Shown here piece after piece: positions 59,758 through 64,000 of a stretch of 64,000 nucleotides of DNA. The notes under the pieces were generated by a model. It was not told where the DNA came from. It worked only from the letters and a program-made list of their open reading frames with translations, and did not search any database. The stretch is from the NCBI GenBank assembly GCA_905221605.1, contig CAJNDS010002717.1, forward strand, positions 237,501 to 301,500, read 5' to 3'. Origin of the DNA: Symbiodinium natans (taxonomy: Eukaryota > Sar > Dinophyceae > Suessiales > Symbiodiniaceae). Numbering within the stretch: the first letter of the stretch is position 1; every line of letters starts with the position of its first letter. The position numbers were made by a program, and so were the translations under genes.

Positions 59758-60110
59758 GTAATACCATTACCCAGACCAAGCAGCAGTAAAGCGTGCCGGC
59801 ACACCTGTGGCGGTCAAGCCAGGCACTCATACCTAGCCGATCTGCCTGCTTCACCGTCTGTCCAAAGGCGTCAGTCATCCTTCTCACACCTGAGCTAATT
59901 GATGTCCCTGAATGGAGTAGACTGGTTTGCGGTTGCTGGCAAAGTCTCCGCCAAAGGTACTGCCTTGCTGGTTACCTTGCGAGAGAGTGGTGGATGTGGC
60001 ATACCCCGGTGTGTTCATTGAGCTCCTATCCCCTAAAAAACTCCGCATCAGCCCGGGCGAGATCAAAGCAATGCAGCCAGTCAATCTCACCATTGCCCTG
60101 CTCCTAACAG
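59758..60110. other. Intergenic stretch, no gene recognised
   Basis: Frames on both strands are open for about 100 codons (for example VVDVAYPGVFIELLSPKK on plus) but carry no motif I can name. It may be the decayed upstream part of the recombinase gene. Confidence 0.3.
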
Positions 60111-61830
60111 ATGAGCAGCACAGCCATTTTGCGAACCAACACACACTACCAAGAGCCAGCTCGAGGTGCTGCCCGGTGGAGCTTCCACCCCTCTTTGGAA
60201 TGCACTGCTGCACATGCCCAAGGAGCGGCAGCATGTCGCATCGGAATTCCGATGGAAGATTCACCTCTTGATGCCGTTCGGCAGCCACACTGGTTGCCGG
60301 GTTTTCTCACGGACCTCGTGCTTTGTTCTAATCACGATTTATGGGCCCAGTTGATTCATTCGGAGGTCTGCCAAGTTTTCAGGGGTGAGCATGAATCCTT
60401 TGATGTTGGCAGACGTGCAAGTGCTGACGCCCCGCTTGGCGTGCAACTTTCTAAGGCTTTGAGACACGTGTTCGCCGGTCGTGCTGCTGAGACCTTGCAC
60501 TGCCGTGCCGATCCTCTCATCAGGTTTGTGGCCTGGGCTGATTCCAAGGCCATGGTCGCAATTCCATTTCATGAGGAGACGCTCTATATCTTCGCTTGTG
60601 AGTGTGAGACAACATGTGCTCCTAGCTTCCTCAAGAGCTTGATGTCGAGCTTGGCTTTTTGTTTGCATATCTTAGGCGTCATGAGTGCGCAGGATTGCTT
60701 GTCCAGCATGAGGCTCACTGGTGTTTGCCAAGACATGTTGTCTCACAAAGAGGAAGAGGCTTCAGAGGCCTCCGCTCACCACCAAGATGGTTTGCCGGAT
60801 GGAGCGATTCGTTGCCTCTTCGACGGCCGACCGTGTGGACCGTTTCATCTGCGGCTTCTTCCTTTTGTCAGTGTACTTCAGGGGCAGGAACTCCGACACG
60901 CAACAGATGCATGGTGTCTACGAGGACAAACCCACTGTTGACCCGACTGGTCTGGGCGGGTATCTTCAGGCTGACACATCTCGCACTAAGACGGCGTACA
61001 CTCTGTTGCGTCGCACTCAGTTCCTTCCCATGGTCGCGCCGAGGTTGGGTCTTTCTGGTGAGGATTGGTTTAGTGCCTGGGTCGGTGTTAGGGGTGATCT
61101 TCATGTTCCGGCAAGAGAGGGCCTTCCGGTTCTCCCAGCTGTTCTCACGACCGGGCACTGGGCTCGACATCCACCCAGTGCCTTGGTAGCTGCTCAGTGG
61201 CTACGCAACGTCCTCCGAAAGTGCGGCTTCTCCGAAGCACAGTGCGCCCCTCTTGGGACGCACTCCTGCAAAGCCACTTGTTTGTCGTGGTGCGAGGTTC
61301 GGTATCTCTGATCGTGACCAAAGGACCTTAGGTTACCACACCGCTCCTGGCGATAGGACCGCACATGTTTACAGCCGTGATGCTGTCTCAGTTTCGGTGA
61401 GAGCTCTGGAGCGTGTCCTTGCAGACATCCGTGCTCGGCGCTTTGTGCCAGACTCGACTCGCTCTGGCAACTCCCTCGAGACGGTGAACAGGATGCTGGC
61501 TATTATGTGGAGGCTTCCGGCTCTGAGGCCTCCTTGGATGAGGAGGACGACGAGGTCGACCGTTGCGGGCTGGAGGCAGCCCTCGACGAGGTCGTCGATG
61601 AATGGTCTGAACCCTCAGACGCCCCGACCGTTTCTGCTGAGAAGCTTGTCAGGAACAAGGCATCGCGTATGCTGCATCTTCTTGCTGATGAGGGTGGCAC
61701 TGTTTTGGTTTGCGGCCGAGGATGTACCAGGAATTATGACCGGGTCGCCTCTGTGCCTAGGTTTCTTTTTCCAACTTGCAGCCGTTGTTTTGAGTCAGTT
61801 GCCCAAAGTGCTGATGTTGATCCTTCGTGA
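60111..61830 (+). pseudogene. Tyrosine recombinase of DIRS/Crypton-like type, frameshifted
   Basis: Frame 1 (to about 60760): LIRFVAWADSKAMVAIPFHE, CAPSFLKSLMSSLAFCLHIL, typical of the N-terminal core-binding domain. Frame 2 (about 60750-61290): VDRFICGFFLLSVYFRGRNS (catalytic Arg in GRNSD), TSRTKTAYTLLRRTQFLPMV, PLGTHSCKATCLSWC (His-x-x-Lys). Frame 3 (about 61290-61480): ARFGISDRDQRTLGYHTAPG, TAHVYSRDAVSVSVRALERV (catalytic Tyr in YSRD). Frame 4 (about 61480-61830): SLDEEDDEVDRCGLEAALDE, LVCGRGCTRNYD and FPTCSRCF, a cysteine-rich end common in these dinoflagellate proteins. Three frame changes suggest decay. Catalytic residues remain readable. Confidence 0.7.
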
Positions 61831-61833
61831 TTA

Positions 61834-62290
61834 ATGCATCGAGAGTTCCAGGACGGTGTGCTTTTTGCCCCATGGAACGTGACGGAGTCAGGTGTGCATA
61901 GGCCCCGATTCTCCGTGGTGGCTTTCTCTTTTGGCTAAGGAAGGTGTGCTCTGGCCCCTTTCCTATGATATTTCAGAGTCGGTGTGCCTGTGCCCCGATC
62001 AGCTACACTGCAGCTCGTGTTTGCTCTCACGATGTGAGGACCCCTGTCCAATTTCACGTGAGGTGGCAGAGAAAGGTGTGCCCATGTATGCCCCGATTCT
62101 CCGGTATTGCAGCTGCGTACGGGCGGTGTGCTCTTGCCCCGCCCGATATCTCCGGTGTGATCCGCTCAAAGAGCGGAGTGCTCGTGGCTCGGTGTGCAGT
62201 CGCCCCGACCCCAATGTTTCTACGGATCCCATTCGTGACTGGAGCTGTTGAGAGCTTCCAAAAGAGTACATGCAGCAATCAGATGCTTTG
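61834..62290. repeat. GGTGTGC...GCCCCGAT repeat array upstream of the DIRS-like gag
   Basis: Seven to eight copies of a loosely repeated unit, GGTGTGCnnnTGCCCCGATT with CTCCGG, at about 61855, 61893, 61944, 61980, 62072, 62116, 62170 and 62197; spacing 30-90 bp. It lies between the recombinase relic and gag, where a DIRS-like element would keep its terminal or promoter repeats. Confidence 0.6.
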
Positions 62291-62408
62291 CGATGCGAGT
62301 TGATTGTCGCTCACTTGATTGAGTCTGTTTTGATTTTTTCCCTCATGTTCGTTGTCCCCTGTGAGGTGCTTTCTTCGACCGAGATGCAGTAAGGCTCGAG
62401 TTGCAAGC

Positions 62409-63596
62409 ATGAGCATCACCGAGAGCGCTGCCAACTTTAGTGCACGGGCCTCGAAGCTGGGGCTCGCTGCTGATGCTCTGCAGCTCCTTGTGGCTGGAGG
62501 CGTAAACACTCTTGCCAAGTTTGCGTACGTTTCCAGTTTCATTCCGGGCCAAGCGGATGAGACGCCATTTGTGCTGGCCTTGAAGGATCTTTTTAAGCGG
62601 GATCCCACAGTCCCTGAGCTCGCTGTGCTTCGGAGGCTCCACTCAGAGTCTTATGCCTTGGTGGCGGCAGAGCTCAAGTCACAGGTTGAGCGCACAAGCG
62701 ATGCACCTGCCCGGTGTCTTGCTGCCCCTGATAGGGCGGACCGTCTTGCTCGTCAGGTTGCCAAGTACCCGGGACTTTCAATCTCTGGGCCCAACGAGCC
62801 GTCTGACAGATCCGTAGACAGATGCTGCCAGATGTACGAAAACAACCGGCTGACTTATCTTCCTTTGAGCTGGGTCACCAGCAAGGATGACGAGGTTCGC
62901 AACTCCAAGGATAAAGAAGACCGAATGCTTTCTGTGGACGGCTCGGGCAACGTACATATCAAGAAGGCCGACGTCAAAGAGGAGGCTGATCTTAGCACGG
63001 ATCTTTTGCTTCGCTTCGCTCTTACGCGGCGCGGCCTCGCGCTCGAGCAGGCCGGAATCCTTGATTTCAAAGAGCATGAGAAATGGTCGGAGCGTCTTCT
63101 GCATGCCCGCTACCGCGACGTGCCCACAGGGTATGCCCGCATCAGTGTCCAGCAGCTACTTCAGGCCGATAAGCAGTTGTTCGTCACGGCTGCCCAGGAG
63201 TGCCGCTCGGGAATCCAAACCACTGCCGCCGGCAGGCCTCTCGATGGGGTTTGGATGGTATGTGCCGATAAGTCTGAGGTGGCCCACCTGCTCGCTCCTC
63301 TAGCCCAGCCGCCTCCGAAGGCGCCTCGGCTTGAACGACCAGGACCATATGCTGGCGCCGGTCGTGGGCGTGGCAAGGGCAAAGGCAAGGGCAAGGGCAA
63401 GTTTCACATGCCCGAGGATCTGAAAGATGGACAGCCCAACACGCCCAAGGGGGTGCCAGTCTGTTTCGATGCGCAGCGTGGCAAGTGCACCCGTCCTCTT
63501 GCGGGGAACAAGTGTGTGCGTGGGGCGCACATCTTCTGTGTTTGCTTCCAGCCGGGGCATTTTTACCCAGCGTGCCCCAAACGCAAGGCCGAGTGA
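62409..63596 (+). CDS. DIRS-like gag protein
   Basis: 395 residues from ATG at 62409 (MSITESAANFSARASKLGLA); the frame is open 19 codons further upstream to 62352. N-terminal helical region: LVAGGVNTLAKFAYVSSFIP, GQADETPFVLALKDLFKRDP. Middle: PLSWVTSKDDEVRNSKDKED, LRFALTRRGLALEQAGILDF. C-terminal: a GKGKGKGKGKF basic run and a cysteine/histidine cluster (VCFDAQRGKC, NKCVRGAHIFCVCFQPGHFY) resembling CCCH fingers. It ends GAG TGA CTA. The pattern matches capsid-type proteins that precede RT in dinoflagellate DIRS-like elements. Intact. Confidence 0.8.
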   Translation: MSITESAANFSARASKLGLAADALQLLVAGGVNTLAKFAYVSSFIPGQADETPFVLALKDLFKRDPTVPELAVLRRLHSESYALVAAELKSQVERTSDAPARCLAAPDRADRLARQVAKYPGLSISGPNEPSDRSVDRCCQMYENNRLTYLPLSWVTSKDDEVRNSKDKEDRMLSVDGSGNVHIKKADVKEEADLSTDLLLRFALTRRGLALEQAGILDFKEHEKWSERLLHARYRDVPTGYARISVQQLLQADKQLFVTAAQECRSGIQTTAAGRPLDGVWMVCADKSEVAHLLAPLAQPPPKAPRLERPGPYAGAGRGRGKGKGKGKGKFHMPEDLKDGQPNTPKGVPVCFDAQRGKCTRPLAGNKCVRGAHIFCVCFQPGHFYPACPKRKAE

Positions 63597-64000
63597 CTAT
63601 CGGCCCCGTCAGTTGCTGGTGAGCCGTCTTGCAAAGCGGCGCGCACGTCCGCGCCTGTTTCCACCCAATCTCCTTCTTGCATGCGTGCTTTAGCCGAGGA
63701 TGCCGCCGAAGGCCTGCCTCCTCTTCATACTGCCCTTCCTCCCTCTGCGGGCTCCGTCTCTGCTACAGATGTTGAAGCCCGTTCCGGGGAGCTGCTGGAT
63801 GCTGACTGTTGGTTACAAGGTTCCGATCTCAGTGCCTTGTATCATCTCCTTCCCAAGGAGTCTCCCGTGCGTGGTGACCCTGGTTTGGGGTCCTCTTTTT
63901 CGACTGGAGCGTTCGCCCGGATCAAAGTTGGCCTTCGGACGAATGTTCGGCACTATCCCAGGTTCACTCGTCTTGCCGCCCGGTATGTTCGGCAGCAGCT
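63597..64000 (+). CDS. DIRS-like pol, N-terminal part, continues beyond window
   Basis: Open to the right edge in exactly the gag frame after the single TGA at 63594-63596: VAGEPSCKAARTSAPVSTQS, ALAEDAAEGLPPLHTALPPS, ELLDADCWLQGSDLSALYHL, SFSTGAFARIKVGLRTNVRH, YPRFTRLAARYVRQQ. The FSTGAF ... GLR ... P segment resembles the region before reverse transcriptase in DIRS-like elements. The first ATG (63681) would give a shorter start. Readthrough of TGA-CTA is the simpler way to make a gag-pol fusion. The RT itself would lie outside the window. Confidence 0.6.

Noticed and set aside
60339-60668. 109-codon minus-strand frame
   Set aside because: Antisense shadow of the tyrosine recombinase core-binding domain.

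Overview
The window looks like dinoflagellate nuclear DNA, most likely from a Symbiodiniaceae or Polarella-like member of the Suessiales. The evidence is TTTAGGG-type telomere-like stretches inside the sequence (10585-10625 and 11624-11662), several partial copies of the 3' end of the dinoflagellate spliced leader (GGCTCAAG) at the 5' ends of retroelements, protein families typical of dinoflagellate retroelements, and gene-like stretches that read only as short blocks in shifting frames. No bacterial operon signals, rRNA or convincing tRNA genes are visible.

Layout. (1) 1-4246: a LINE-type element on the minus strand with one uninterrupted frame running off the left edge, bounded at its 5' side by a (CAA)n array. 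(2) 4920-9620 and 12462-14940: minus-strand host-like genes seen as short exon-like blocks, separated by a 464-bp foldback, a cluster of minisatellites and two telomere-like stretches. (3) 16192-44950: one Ty1/copia-type LTR retrotransposon on the minus strand, flanked by a perfect 5-bp duplication (GTTTT). Its 3' LTR is split by about 18.6 kb of other retroelements, stacked head to tail in the same orientation. The stack holds a full-length LINE (ORF1, ORF2 and a damaged ORF3), a 5'-truncated sister copy whose ORF3 encodes a protein-kinase-like fold, and shorter non-coding members. Every junction in the stack carries the same 13-bp sequence, AGGTGAATTTTTC on the plus strand. (4) 45540-47340: low-copy repeats. 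(5) 47340-57271: a repeat-built structure with about 1.8-kb inverted arms (48770-50590 and 55077-56905). It encloses broken genes for a retroviral-type integrase and a fibre-like protein ending in an S74-type chaperone domain, and may be a Polinton-like or virus-derived element. (6) 57439-59757: more host-like coding on both strands. (7) 60111-64000, plus strand: a broken tyrosine recombinase, a repeat array, then an intact DIRS-like gag followed in the same frame, across a single UGA-CUA, by the start of a pol frame that runs off the right edge.

The copia element supplied a landing site: its LTR begins TGTGAAAAATTCACC. The LINE-related elements end in GAAGAAAAATTCACC, and each appears to have entered where this sequence already existed, leaving another copy of it. 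Relict leader sequences at the 5' ends of three stacked elements, and inside the LTR itself, indicate that these RNAs were trans-spliced and then reverse-transcribed.

Functions rest on motif recognition by eye; no database search was run. Exon limits in the host-like genes are approximate.
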